64,000 bases of DNA from assembly GCF_029867415.1 (NCBI RefSeq), contig NC_081183.1, positions 118,782,514-118,846,513 on the forward strand, in the 5' to 3' direction. The notes beneath the pieces are model-generated. The model made no database searches, was not told the origin of the DNA, and saw nothing but the letters and a program-made list of their open reading frames with translations. Below are positions 34,650-46,091 of the stretch, in pieces. Source of the DNA: Vicia villosa. Taxonomy: Eukaryota; Streptophyta; Magnoliopsida; Fabales; Fabaceae. Numbering within the stretch: the first letter of the stretch is position 1; each line of letters opens with the position of its first letter. A program made the position numbers and the translations under genes.

Positions 34650-34997
34650 TCATATGGAGTATTTAACTTTTGTATGAGCCTCACCTGGACTATAGCGATG
34701 CACTCTTTTCATAATCAAAGATCTTAAAACACTCTTTGATTAACTACAAAAATTCTCATTTACAATGGTGGTTAACACTATTACTCTCTTTCCTTATTTT
34801 ATTCTATTCCCACAATAACAGTAATTATTCAATCAATAAAACAGTATTGGGAAGAAAATGTGCCAAGTCAACTCAAGTTTGATTGCTTGTTCCTACATAT
34901 CCAAATTTTATTGCAAGCTAGCTACAAGTAGAAAGATGAATAATTTATTCCAGACAAGAAGAACGTTGTTCGAGATTTGTTCTTTTATCAATTCAAA
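34650..34997. repeat. Distal unit B segment, inverted
   Basis: The reverse complement of this stretch aligns with unit A 21030-21400. It contains GGAACAAGCAATCAAACTTG, TTAACCACCATT and GCCTCACCTGGACTATAG-type matches. Its orientation is opposite to the rest of unit B. Confidence 0.8.
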
Positions 34998-36005
34998 CTA
35001 GTAGGAAACCTGTGCTATCGCACAGGTCTGGTCGAGGTTTCACATTACATGTATCAAAATATCACTTGTAGAGTTCTTTTATATAAATCAACCATATATA
35101 TTTAACCAAAATGCAAATAAATTTTAGTGAATGTTAATCTCAAAAACATAATAGTTAACAATAAAAGAGTTAACAATACATCAAATTTTTTTTTAGCTCT
35201 TTAAGTAAAAACAATAAACATACGGATTAATATTACACGTATTAATGACTAAATTTTTAAATATGACATCATATTTTCAGTTAAATAACATTAATATAGT
35301 TATAACTTATAATCATTTATCAAAATTTAATTCATTTGTTTGAAATATCAAACATAATATAACTTATTTTACAATTCATAAATATTCAGGTAATTTCAAT
35401 CAATAACTGATATCTCATAGATACATTCACATCTACCAGTCAATTAATTTTATAACTTCAAATATATAAAACAGTAACAAAACAAATAGTTAAAAGATAG
35501 ACATTAAAATGATTCGTCAATCACTGGTATCTCATAGATACATTCACATCTACCCGTCAATTCAGATGAGTTAAGAAACCTCAATTGAATCCAAATGAGT
35601 TAATTCTAAAAATTTATTAAACCTATTTGAGATATTAGCCCATTTTCCCAAACGTAAAATGTATAACAACTCCTCTTAAATGCTTAAGAGTTTCTACATT
35701 TAAAGTATAATATTATACAATATAAAAAATATAATTTTATAAGTTAAAAAAATATAATTTTAATTAAGAAATAAACATAGCCAGAGAATAAAATTTATTA
35801 AACCTATTTGAGATATTAGCTCATTTTTTTCAAAACTAAAATGTATGACATCTCCCGTCAAATATTAAAAGTTTCTACATTTAATGTATACTTAAAATAT
35901 TTAAAAATTAAACAAATAATAAAAATATGAATATGTTAATAGAGTAATTAGATCTTGAATATGTATAATTATAAAAAAAAATAGAAATTTAAAACCTATG
36001 TACGG

Positions 36006-37020
36006 TAAATAATATATATTTATTCTCATATATTTAAAATAGTCGCATTAAGTAGTCTCCATTGGATAGTGTAATAAATATAAAATATCAAATTTAAAAT
36101 GCTTTGTAACTTATTCCCGTTTATAAAAACAATCATAGTTTATTCAATTTATAAAATTGACTATATTAATAAATTTTTATCTTTTATCATTATTTTTTAT
36201 GATTATCATTTATCATTAAGTTTTCATGACTACCCATTAACATATTTTTAACATGATTACAATTATGAAGTTAATTTGAAAAAATTCTGAGAAGTTTTAG
36301 TTATTTCATAAGTTTACAAAAATTACAAAATCTCAATTAATTTTATTTTGTTTTATTAACCTTTCTATAAAAGTCTAAATAATTTCAAAATAAATTTTAT
36401 CTCAAATAAGGATCTAAATAATTACAAAATAATTTTTATTCTTATATTTTTATAATGAAAAACTAAATATTTAACTTTGGAATAAAAAAAGATATAAGTT
36501 GTAGTAAAAAGTTATAAATTTTATCTCTATTGATTTAGATTTGTTTTTATTAACCTTTTTCTAATAATCTAAATGATTACAAAATATATTTTATTTCAAG
36601 TTAGAACTTTTAATTTTAATAAGAAAATTAAATAAAAAACAAATTAGAAGTTTAAACAAATTAGTTGTATTATAAATAAATTTTAAATTAATAATTATGA
36701 GAAATTATTTAGTTTTCAATTCAATAATAATAATTTCATTCAATATTATAATTATCATTTAATTGAATTTAAGATTTAAAAAAGTCCACCTTTTGAATGA
36801 AAAGCTAAAAAGATTGAGTTTCCGTATCTGCATTAAGAAAATTTTCATCTTCCCGTGTGACCTTTCAAATTAATTGCATTGAGCAACGAAAAATTGATTT
36901 TACGTTAAAAAGTTAAAAACATGTGTTTTAATAGCTATGATAATTACATAGTCATTTACTAGTGTATGTCTGTGCCATTAGCCTTTAACTTCATGAATTA
37001 TTGACATATTTTAAACATAA

Positions 37021-37077
<57 letters not shown>

Positions 37078-37728
37078 TCACTTATATTACTTTAGGATGA
37101 TAAAAAACACGTAAATGAAATTTATTTCATTTTTAACTCCTAAGAATTGTTTTGATGATATACATTAATAATAATAATAATCAATAAATATTATTTAATT
37201 TTATAATAATGGTGATTGATTTTGTAATAGATAATAGATTGTATGACAGTACCCGTCAGGATACTTTTTAAATAAATTCATAAAATCACTTTTAATTATG
37301 ATTCTTCTTAATTATTATTTTTATATCAGTTAGTTCATATTTGTCGTATCATCTTCCATTTTTATTATAGTTTAAAAGTATTCACAATTATAGTTAATAC
37401 AATAGATATATTTTAAAAAGAGTATCACAAATAAATAAAATATGTATGATAAACAACATATATTTATTTTCATAAATTTAAAATAATCACATTAAGTAGT
37501 CTCAGTATAATAAATATAAAATCTCTAATTTAAAATTCTTTGTAACTTATTCTCATTTATAAAAACAATCGTAGTTTATTTAATTTATAAAATTGACTAT
37601 ATTAATACATTTTTATCTTTTATCATTATTTTTTATGATTACCATTTATCATTAAATTTTCATGACTACCCATTAACATATTTTTAACATGATTACAATT
37701 ATGAAGTTAATTTGAATAAATTCTGAGA
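36006..37728. repeat. Direct repeats of about 280 bp
   Basis: About 36006-36296 is repeated at about 37452-37728. Both contain ATTAAGTAGTCTC, TTTATAAAATTGACTATATT and CCATTTATCATTAA. They end TGATTACAATTATGAAGTTA. Smaller direct repeats lie at 35398/35515 (ATCTCATAGATACATTCACA) and 35618/35793 (CCTATTTGAGATATTAGC). Confidence 0.75.
37025..37074. repeat. AT microsatellite
   Basis: An uninterrupted TA dinucleotide run of about 50 bp within the Helitron-like region. Confidence 0.95.
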
Positions 37729-38065
37729 AATATTTGAAAAAATTAGTAAAAATATTTGAAATTGAATATTAATAAAAAAAAATCAAAGATTAAATAGAGT
37801 ATTAAATTTTATATACAGGAATAACTTATAAATAGGTAAATAAAATTATAATAATTTAGTATTTATTAATTAGTGTTGATATTTGTAGGTAAAAAAAAAT
37901 CATATCTAGGAATAACTAAAATCAATTGAAATATTGTATAATAATTTGACATTTATTTTTTTACACAACTTAATACATATTTATTAATTTCGGAGGCTAC
38001 GTGGGGAGCTTAAAAAACTCCTCTCGGATGGATTAGTCGGCACGGAAGGAAGGATACCACTCTAT

Positions 38066-38068
<3 letters not shown>

Positions 38069-38127
<59 letters not shown>
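38069..38127. repeat. AT microsatellite
   Basis: An uninterrupted AT dinucleotide run of about 58 bp at the right edge of the Helitron-like region. Confidence 0.95.
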
Positions 38128-38129
<2 letters not shown>

Positions 38130-38513
38130 AAATTATAATAAATTATTAAAATATCTAAAATAGTACTTATAAGAAATTATTTAAACCAATATTCTTTAAG
38201 TTCTTTTAAAAAGAAAAAAACTTATAAAAGATTTTTGAACAAAATATTCAAATTATAAAAAATATTTAAAATAAAAATCTGAGATTATATGAATACTGAG
38301 ATTGTTTGTTGCTGGTTATGTCATGCTGCAAGTTGCAACTCAAAACATGTTTAAATCAGATATCTATATAACTCGAAATCATATATCTCATTTTATAGGG
38401 AAGCATTAGAAACCAAGCATGCAAATACTAATAATGTATGTAATGTTAAGTTGGTGAGAAGCATAGCTGAACAACTATTCGAAAATTACAAAAACAGTGA
38501 CAAAGATGAGATA

Positions 38514-38619
38514 AAGGCTACATTGAAATGAAAATGCATCAGCAGTTTCTCCGGCAAAATCATAGGAAGGCTACATTGAAATGAAAATGCATCAGCAGTT
38601 TCTCCGGCAAAATCAGAGG
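38514..38619. repeat. 53-bp tandem duplication
   Basis: Two nearly perfect head-to-tail copies of a 53-bp unit starting AAGGCTACATTGAAATGAAA and containing CAGCAGTTTCTCCGGCAAAA. The second begins at 38567. It lies in a minus-strand ORF of 71 codons, where it gives a repeated HFHFNV-like peptide; that ORF has no known family. Confidence 0.9.
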
Positions 38620-38859
38620 CGGGATTAGAAGCATCAACAACACACACTCCTATAGATCTCAATATATAAATTATTAAATCAAACAAAACAAAATCGAACA
38701 AAACATCAAAAACAGTTTCAATTTATAATAAACAAACTAATCAATATAATGGAAATAATTATATTACATATGTCAGTAGAAATCTTCAATTATTCATAGC
38801 ATATATAACTGCACTTTCATTTCGGCCATATTGTAGATTCAACCATATTACAGATTCAG

Positions 38860-40110
38860 CGATATGGCTATTCCAAAACATCTTCAAGAGTGATTATTGG
38901 AGAAGAAGCCGTGTTGTTTGATTTCGCGCATAACCAATGAGGCGAAAATATTGAAGACTTCTGATATTGTACAAAACCAAGCAAAACAGCCCATACTAAC
39001 TACATGAAAATCACAATCTGACCAGAACATATCAGGCTAATTGGGCCGTATAAACCACCTGTGAAGGAAAGGATTGCCCTCTGCTGCAAATGGACCCTGC
39101 ATAAATTAAGGAAACAAAAATGGCTTCAAGTTCAAAATAGAAAAAAGTGGGAATAGAAATAAATATGTGGTGTCAAGCCAACCAACAAAACAAAAGGTTA
39201 AATTAGATTCCAAAGATTAACAAACTTGGAAGCATGCTTGTACAATAACAAAAGACAACACTAAAAAAAATTCTTATCTTTTCTCAGTCTACCATTCTAC
39301 TGAGTTTGAAAAGTAAACAAATATATTTAATATAAATTGATTTAAGTGATGATTTAATAGTTACTTATATGTACTCATTTTTCTATTCATTTTTCAACGC
39401 ATAATAAGTTTTTTATGTGAAGTTAGAAAGATTGTTTACCTGACAGAAGACAAATGTGTTGAAAATATGTTTAAAACTATATTAGCATTGTGACCCATGA
39501 AGAAAAAGATCCATTTCTCCACTGTCTGAAGAAACCATATTATCACAAATTGACACCATACTTGTCGTAAGATTTTTCTCCATATGACACTACTAATGAA
39601 ATCCCTTTTCCTTCCTACCGATTCATGCTTCATCAAATCATCGATTCTTGCTCTCATTTTCAAACTCACCTTTGTATAATATCCGTTGGATTGAAAAGTG
39701 TACTTATAGGAGAGAAAACCTCCATGTCTGCCTTAAGAGCATAGTCCTGTAGTAACAAAACAAAAATCAAAATGCCTTTAACTCATTATTAACTCTCATT
39801 CCAAGCCAAGCATATAACCGCAAACCGCAAAGTAGCTTAGTAACTGCAATAGCAGAAAAACACAGGGAAATAGTAAGAACCCAAATTTGTCGCACAAATT
39901 AGTATCAAATTAGTACGTAGAATCATCAAATGTGCATATCGAAAAACTAAACGTACCGGGTAGTTAAATCTAAAGTTTCACAATGTATTCTGATGATGTG
40001 GTAGCGAGTTTCAATTTCTGACGCGGTGGCTCTCGAGGCGGAGGCATTATGATGGAGGTGACCAGATTTGCATTGTGGAGGGCGATTTGACCAGAGTTTC
40101 ATTGCTAAAA
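38860..40110 (-). other. Possible spliced gene remnant, not recognised
   Basis: On the minus strand, short stretches look like exons. An ATG near 40102 opens about 49 codons (MKLWSNRPPQCKSG..) ending at a GTACGT donor (about 39955). A segment preceded by CTACAG (about 39750) runs to AAAG/GTGAG (39665). A segment after TTTATGCAG (39100) encodes GPFAAEGNPFLHRWFIRP. The base composition here is less AT-rich than around it. Joining the first two pieces in frame gives an early stop, so this may be a decayed gene, a non-coding RNA or chance. No function is proposed. Confidence 0.25.
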
Positions 40111-40559
40111 CAATCACACGAAAAACATGATGTTAGCTTTAGATTCAAAAATTTCAAACAATTAAGCATCATATAAGCAAATCAAGTAAAGCTGAGAGAA
40201 AGGGAAATCAGAAAAAAGGGAAATCAAAGATAGAAGGAATAAGATTAGACGGAGATAGTGATAAGCAAGAGTTGGGAAGATGTTGTATGCACAGAAAGAA
40301 ATTAGATACATGGGTTTTGGTTTTGAAATGCATAGAAAAGAATAGTTTAGGGTTTGAAGAATAAACTCTGGTATATTTATGGTTGGTTTGAAATAACCCA
40401 ATTGAAATAGTGGGCTTATCGGAAGTTGTGTAGTTGTTGTTTTGGTTGCAGTAATTGAAGGAGTTCTGTGTTTTCCAAGCCAGATTTTGTGGCTTTTTTT
40501 CTTTCATTCACGTGGCCAAGGGAGTAATAATGGGTTTGCTTAGATATTTAAACCCAATT

Positions 40560-40850
40560 ATATTCTCAATGCAGCTGAATAAATTATTGCACATATAATC
40601 TATTATAATATAAAATAGTATTATATAATAACAATTAAAAAAAGGAAAAACCAAATAAATTAAAATAAAATCCACCAATCAAAAAGTGACACAATAGATA
40701 GCATTTAATGTCAAATGAATATGGTGGCTTTATTTATCAAAAAGACTAAAGTGGCATAATGTTCAATCCTTTGATTCAAAAATACTAAAAATTACCAATA
40801 GTTAGCACAATAAATGGGTCAAATCACTGATTTCTTTGACGCCCCTAAAG
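40560..40850. other. Non-coding spacer
   Basis: AT-rich DNA between the unrecognised region and the Ty3 remnant. Nothing was identified. Confidence 0.4.
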
Positions 40851-41742
40851 TGTCATCCCAACAGTTTCCAGGCGTTCGGCCTCAACGATAAGCAATGTTG
40901 GTTGAAAGGTAGTTGAATGATCTGTGGGACAAGAGGGCCCTGGATTGATTGTAGTTTAAAGAAATCAAGATCGAGAACAAGTACTTGGAAATGTTTGACA
41001 CAATAATTTTGTCGGACATAACCATATAAATAATGTTGTGGAGCAAATATTAGCCCAAAATGGTCTAAATATAGGCCTTCATAGGCCGAATTTTGTGTCT
41101 CCATTCTCATAGTATGTATTACAAACCGAACTACCCTGGGTTGGAAAATTCTAAAGTTTACCTAATTTGTAGGAGACACAATTGATTTGACTGTCGAGCA
41201 CATTGCTCAATATCAACCAGAGGCTGGAGATCTAGCCAACAATGAAAATTTAAAAATGAGATTCTTCCCAACTCCGTGATAAAGAATACTTTCACATGGT
41301 TCACTATGCTTCCCCCACATTTAATCCATGACTGAGGGTAATTAGATAGAGTGTTCCATGAGCAATTCTATATGGGTTAGTCAAAAATAAGCATTAAGGA
41401 TTAAGCCAGTGTTATGCAGAAGGTGGTAGTATCCATTAGCGACTATCTCAACAGGTTCAGGGTTATGAAATCAAGATGCTTTACCCAAGTACCTGAACAC
41501 GATTTAGTCAAACTAGTTACTGGGAGTCTAGACTATTCAATTAGGAAAAGTTAGATACCCAATATTTAAGATACATGGCTAAATTAGAAGATAGAGTTTG
41601 ATAGATCCAACGCTTAAAATCCGAAAAAGCCATGTCGAACAATTTTCATAAGAAAGAGAAAGTCTCTTACATCGAGGTAAATGAAAGAGACCCAGAGTAT
41701 GAGATAGGGTATGAGGTAATAAAATAAAATGAATTAAAAGTG

Positions 41743-42503
41743 CACTACAAGAAAATTAGGGTCTTACGACACAAAAATTGCGACAGTTACCTGATAACCG
41801 TCGTAACTCTAATATAGAGACACATATCACGATGGTATACACCTACCGCCCTAAAAATACATTCACGACTATCTTAAAAACCACCCTAAATTTTACATCA
41901 CGAATGTACAACAACATTCGCCCTCTATTACTAAAAAATTATCAAAGGTCACAACGGTGAACCTATCGTCGTCCTCTATTTATGAAAAATTATCAAAGGT
42001 TACGATGGTGACCTACCGTCGCTTTGTTCAATTACTAGAGTTTTGTGACTTCAAAATAAGATGCGTTTTCATCTTCCCTCTTCATTTTCATATGTCCCAT
42101 GCGAGCCCTAAAATTCTTAAACATCTTCTTCCAAAACATCATTTTTTCTTAAAATTCCTAAATTTCTTATAAAAAAACAAAATTCAACGAACCAGTTTCT
42201 CCCAAAATCTGATTCATGTCAAAAACCTAATTTCTCAAATCCCTATTATGGTACTTCCATTAATGTAAGGTAAACCACCACCAGCACGAATCAGAACTGG
42301 TTTGTCTTCTCAAACCCAAATTCGGTAAGCTGCTTTTACTGTGAAGATGGTAAATTAACAAGCAGATCGAATTCCCAATTCGTCAGTTTCTTGTTGACTC
42401 TAGTCCGATTTTTATCCCAAAACACCACCACCACTACGAAGAGCGTCACCAAACTTCTAACCTGAGTCGATTCCATTTGTAAAAAGTTTGATAAATACGA
42501 CCA
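41743..42503 (+). mobile_element. CACTA-like insertion inside the gag relic
   Basis: It begins CACTACAAGAAAATTAGGG, a typical CACTA terminus. It has subterminal words such as CCGTCGTAAC, ACGATGGTnnACCTACCG and TTATCAAAGGT(C/T)AC in tandem. The gag reading stops at NELKV just before it and resumes at ELKP..PSYVCKLL after about 42505, which sets the right limit. The right terminus does not show a clean TAGTG; a possible 3-bp duplication is GTG (41740-41742 and about 42504). Confidence 0.6.
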
Positions 42504-42928
42504 CGTGGTAGAGTTAAAGCCATGACCTTCCTACGTCTGTAAACTGTTGAAACCTTCTGAGGGAAAAACCCAATCAAGTCCAAAAATGATAACCAAAACT
42601 TAACATTTCGATGTAATTAGGTGTTACGAGATCTTCGATCTCTTAATTTCCGATGCACATATTATTATCCCCAACAAGGTAAAGATGCCACCTTTAGAGC
42701 AACGGAAGAAAAATGGGTTTTGTAAGTTTCACTATTTCCTTTGTCATAAAACTTCCTATTGTGTCCTTTTCAGTGATTTAGTGTAAGGTGTGTGAAACGA
42801 GGGAAGACTCAAGTTTGCTGATAAAGAAAAAAAATCACATGCAATTGTATGTTGACCCACTGCAGATAAATGATATGAAATACTATAGGCCGGTCCAATG
42901 CTTGGAAGTCGAGACTACTGAAAGCCCG

Positions 42929-43115
42929 AACGAGAAGGTTACTAAAGGCCTGGAGAAGTGTAAGCCAAAAGGAAGTGTTCCCACAAGATGAAGAGGAACT
43001 CATAGATTTACTCAACAGGTGGAAGTTGAAAGATTCTAAAGTTATGTTGTGTCCATGGTGCAACTCAATGTTCGACGAGAAGGTTACTGAAGGCCTGAAG
43101 AAGTGTAAGCCAAAA
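42929..43115 (+). repeat. Direct repeat within gag relic
   Basis: GAGAAGGTTACTAAAGGCCT at 42929 recurs as GAGAAGGTTACTGAAGGCCT at 43077, each followed by a GAAGTGTAAGCCAAA tract (about 38 bp per copy, 148 bp apart). It gives a repeated NEKVTKGLEKCKPK-type peptide. Confidence 0.8.
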
Positions 43116-43779
43116 CATGCAATGAAGAATAACTGGTCCCAAGCAAGGCTAAATTATGCCTTCAACAAAAGGGGCGTCCCTTACAGGACACAAAACATGG
43201 CCTTTGGGCACAAAGGGGGTCGAAATAAAATGTATATGCCTTCGTCGAGGGTACGTCTTCACTACAAAAGGGACCTTAGCCAGAAAGGTTGAGAAATGTT
43301 CATACTGAATTCGACTTGGACTCACTAGAAAATCCTCCAAGTCTCTAAGAAATACACAAGTAGTCCTAAATACAAGGGAAAAATCCATATGAACATGACC
43401 TAGTGTAGACATTATCAGCGTCAAAAGAAAGCTTCTCGAGAGATGGCAAGTTCTAGCAGCCATAAAGTATAGGAACTAACCAACAAGGTTTCTAGAAGGC
43501 CAGCAAAAGAAAGAATCGCACTCATAACATCACCCATTAAATCAAGGGTCAAAGTGGCCAGGACACCAGCTACAGAGAGATCAACCATCCCCCAAGAAAA
43601 AAAAATGCTAATAGAGAAGATTGAGAGATGGTGGTAGAAGATTCCTCAAGCCAAGAGAATGATGGTGATACATGCAGTGTGGAGTTAGTTTTGTCTATCT
43701 AATGTGATGTGGTAACTAAAGTGATCGACGAAGATGGGGAATTTCCTACAGGAAATCTTGGCTGGACACAAGCCAATAT

Positions 43780-43782
<3 letters not shown>

Positions 43783-43843
<61 letters not shown>
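43783..43843. repeat. AT microsatellite at an inversion junction
   Basis: A TA run of about 60 bp lying exactly between the plus-strand gag relic and a minus-strand gag N-terminal piece. Confidence 0.95.
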
Positions 43844-43846
<3 letters not shown>

Positions 43847-44693
43847 AAATTTATTGGTTATGAGTCAGTTTCCACACTTTACAGAACCTTTAATCCTCTT
43901 GGCCTCTACATTCAAAATCCAAAAATCAAATATATTAGTCATATCTCCGGCCGTCGGTCTCAGAGGATTGAACATTGTGCCTACTTGTTACGTGAGCAAA
44001 TTGACCATTTCATGGATACTCTCATCCATCTGTTGTCTTACAAATTTAAGGGTATTATTGGTCATAGTTTGTTGTCCCGTAGAAGAAAAGATGGTTCCTA
44101 CTGGTGGTATTGCTAAACCTTGAAAATTCACTACCGGCCCTCGTGGTAAATAAGGGTTACCAGGAGATGTGATATTCATTGTGTTATCTGTGAACGTAGA
44201 TGCACTAGGTTGAAGGCATGCCATCACTGATGTTGGAATGCCATAAGGATGTTCCTTACCATTTAGAGGCAATGATAAATTTAATGGGAAAATGGGCCTT
44301 TGTTATACTACCACACTTTGGGGTTTCCTAGGGGTAGTTGGTATACTAGACACTCGTGGCTGCGTGACTACAACCCCTGGTGGTGCTATCGGGTTAGTTA
44401 TTTGACTAATGGTGGCAAGATTTTCTCCTATCATATTCGGAGTTCCTACTGCATCTAGCGATACTACGTTCGTCTGTCCTTTTGTGTTTGGAAGGTCATT
44501 TTAGGGAGGGAGACTCTTTCTTGGTGGTGGATGTGTCATGTCTAACAGTTTTTTACTGCTCCTCAGGTGCATACATGCACAACTAACAACATTTCACTCG
44601 TGAAGGAAAAAGATTTTGTAAAAAAGACACACTTTTATGTAAAAATTCCTCTGAGAATTTGACATAAAAAGGGTCCCACTAGGCGTGCCAATT
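43844..44693 (-). pseudogene. Ty3-type gag leader and N-terminus, inverted
   Basis: On the minus strand, a primer-site-like TGGCACGCCTAGTGGGAC (44673-44690) is followed by a leader and a gag N-terminus. That includes the 94-codon ORF at 43988-44272 (GIPTSVMACLQPSASTFTDN, LKFVRQQMDESIHEMVNLL), then TMFNPLRPTAGDM towards 43850. It is the same family as the plus-strand relic to its left but in opposite orientation. Together they look like one element broken by an inversion. Confidence 0.7.
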
Positions 44694-44744
44694 TGTTTAA
44701 TGTGAATTTTGGTAAACAAGCACTAGCCTACGAAAAATGGTTGC

Positions 44745-45410
44745 TTGCAAAATCGACTAGAAAATTATAGTCCGGACATCTCTTGTGATATCCACCAGGT
44801 GTGTCTTCAAATCCATGCTCCTTGCACCGACCACATTCTTGCATTTAAATGCATCACATGTTATGTTCAGTGCATCTACAGTATGGCTTGCATCTCTATC
44901 CTTCTCTTACCGAGATGCTTGTTTCCTACATAGAAGCTTATTGGGTGGTTGTCACGACACCCGTTAATCTACTACCGATTATTGTGTTTTTTCATGGTGA
45001 TAACCTAATTTCATGGTCTTCCAAGAGACAACCCACGCTTTCTCATTTCAGTGTAGAGGGTGAATACTGGGGCGTTGCTAATGTGGTTTCAGAATCATGT
45101 TGACTCCTCAACCTTCTCTTGAAGCTTCATTTTCCCCTTTCCTTGGTACTCTGATGTCCTATGAAAATGTTAGCTCTATCTATCAATCTATCTATCCTAC
45201 AACCTTGTCTAGCATTAGCGTACTAAACATATTGAGATTGAAATTCACTTTATTTGGGAGAAGGTCGTTTGTGGTCAGGCTTGCGTTCTTCATGTTTCTT
45301 TCTGACAATAGATTGTTGTTATCTTCGCCAAAGACATCCCTAAATTTCTCTTTGATGATTTTCAGACCAATCTAAACGTCTATCGACCTCCTAGTTCGAC
45401 TGCGGGAGTC
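44745..45410 (+). pseudogene. Ty1/copia pol C-terminus (RNase H), decayed
   Basis: Plus-strand frames give LHLYPSLTEML, then GDNLISWSSKRQPTLSHFSV and GEYWGVANVVSESC. These are well-known words of the copia RNase H region. They are followed by frameshifted remains up to PPSSTAGV-like codons at about 45395. Stops and shifts rule out function. The copia 3' LTR appears to start next. Confidence 0.8.
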
Positions 45411-45520
45411 TGATAGAATCTGTAATTATGCCAAATCATGTCAACTCTAATTTATTATATGTACATTTTATCTGTAATGAAAAAACACATAGAAAACAAA
45501 TTATCATACATTTTGTCTAC
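45411..45520 (+). mobile_element. Possible copia LTR start
   Basis: TGATAGAATCTGTAATTATG starts directly after the pol stop, where a 3' LTR beginning TG is expected. Only a short piece is recognisable before unrelated AT-rich DNA. Confidence 0.4.
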
Positions 45521-45893
45521 TACCATGTAAGATAATTAGTTTTTTTATATATTTTCTCATTATTGATATAGAATATATAAATAGTACATGGGAATTGATC
45601 TGATTTGAGATAATTACATGTAAATTATAATCACAAATACAAATAAATGCAAAACAAATACATATTCTATTAGATTTGATAATCTAGAATATTCTAAAAA
45701 GAGAAAAGAAAAAATTTGTTGAGAGAATATTATTGAATTGGACAGGAAACCTCACCAGCAACAACTGCAACACGTCAGAGTATACATCAAAGAAAAGAAA
45801 AATGGATCATCATGGAAGAAACCAAGAAAAGAGACATGCAAGTTCAGTTGATGAAGTTCTTCTTTCTCTCACCTTTATTTGAAGCTCTTTTAT

Positions 45894-46024
45894 GAGTCTC
45901 ATATAAGTGGAAAGAGAGCAAATATGAGCCTAGATTCCTCACCAGCAACACCCTTAGAATTGCAGTAGATGCCGGCAAGTCATCCTGGCTCAAATCTACT
46001 CTCTCTGCCTCTTCATGCAAGACT
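45894..46024 (-). ncRNA. MIR169: MIR169 precursor, copy C
   Basis: The minus-strand 5' arm carries TGAGCCAGGATGACTTGCCG then G (45972-45992), identical to copies A and B. The 3p side is CTGGTGAGGAATCTAGGCTC and the lower stem is the same. The loop is the shortest of the group (CAATTCTAAGGG). The TATA box is at 46092-46099. The precursor arms are nearly unchanged although the flanks have diverged, which suggests constraint or a recent duplication. Confidence 0.87.
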
Positions 46025-46091
46025 CTTGAGCATATAACAATCATATTTAGTATTTGATTTTCTATGCTTTTGGGATTCATGTTTGTCAATG

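Larger units (their letters stand above)
34998..38127 (-). mobile_element. Helitron-like DNA, possibly two nested copies
   Basis: The minus strand ends with the hairpin ACCTGTGCGATAGCACAGGT, six bases, then CTAG (34998-35001), next to a host A on the plus strand. That is a good Helitron 3' terminus. The 5' end is less certain. The AT tract at 38069-38127 followed by AAGA resembles a TCTTATATATA start, but the flanking base is not the expected one. An internal CTAG at 36959-36962 and a second AT tract at 37025-37074 suggest nesting. No coding capacity. Confidence 0.55.
40851..43782 (+). pseudogene. Ty3-type retrotransposon gag region, decayed
   Basis: Despite many stops and shifts, the plus strand reads as a gag protein of a Ty3 family common in legumes. 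Pieces in order are QNGLNIGLHRPNFVSPFS (about 41070), TVEHIAQYQPEAGDLANNE (about 41190), RVFHEQFYMG and SKISIKD (about 41360), SISDYLNRFRVMKSRCFTQV and LDYSIRK (about 41430-41550), YIEVNERDPEYEIGYEV (about 41670), then PYVCKLLKPSEGK (about 42530), LEQRKKNGFCKFHYFLCHKT (about 42690) and EEELIDLLNRWKLKDSKVML (about 42990). A CACTA-like insertion splits it at 41743-42503. It ends at a TA microsatellite. It is a dead relic. Confidence 0.75.

Noticed and set aside
43709..44123. Two overlapping ORFs with Tyr-Ile runs
   Set aside because: They cross the TA microsatellite that joins two opposed gag relics; neither matches a protein as a whole.
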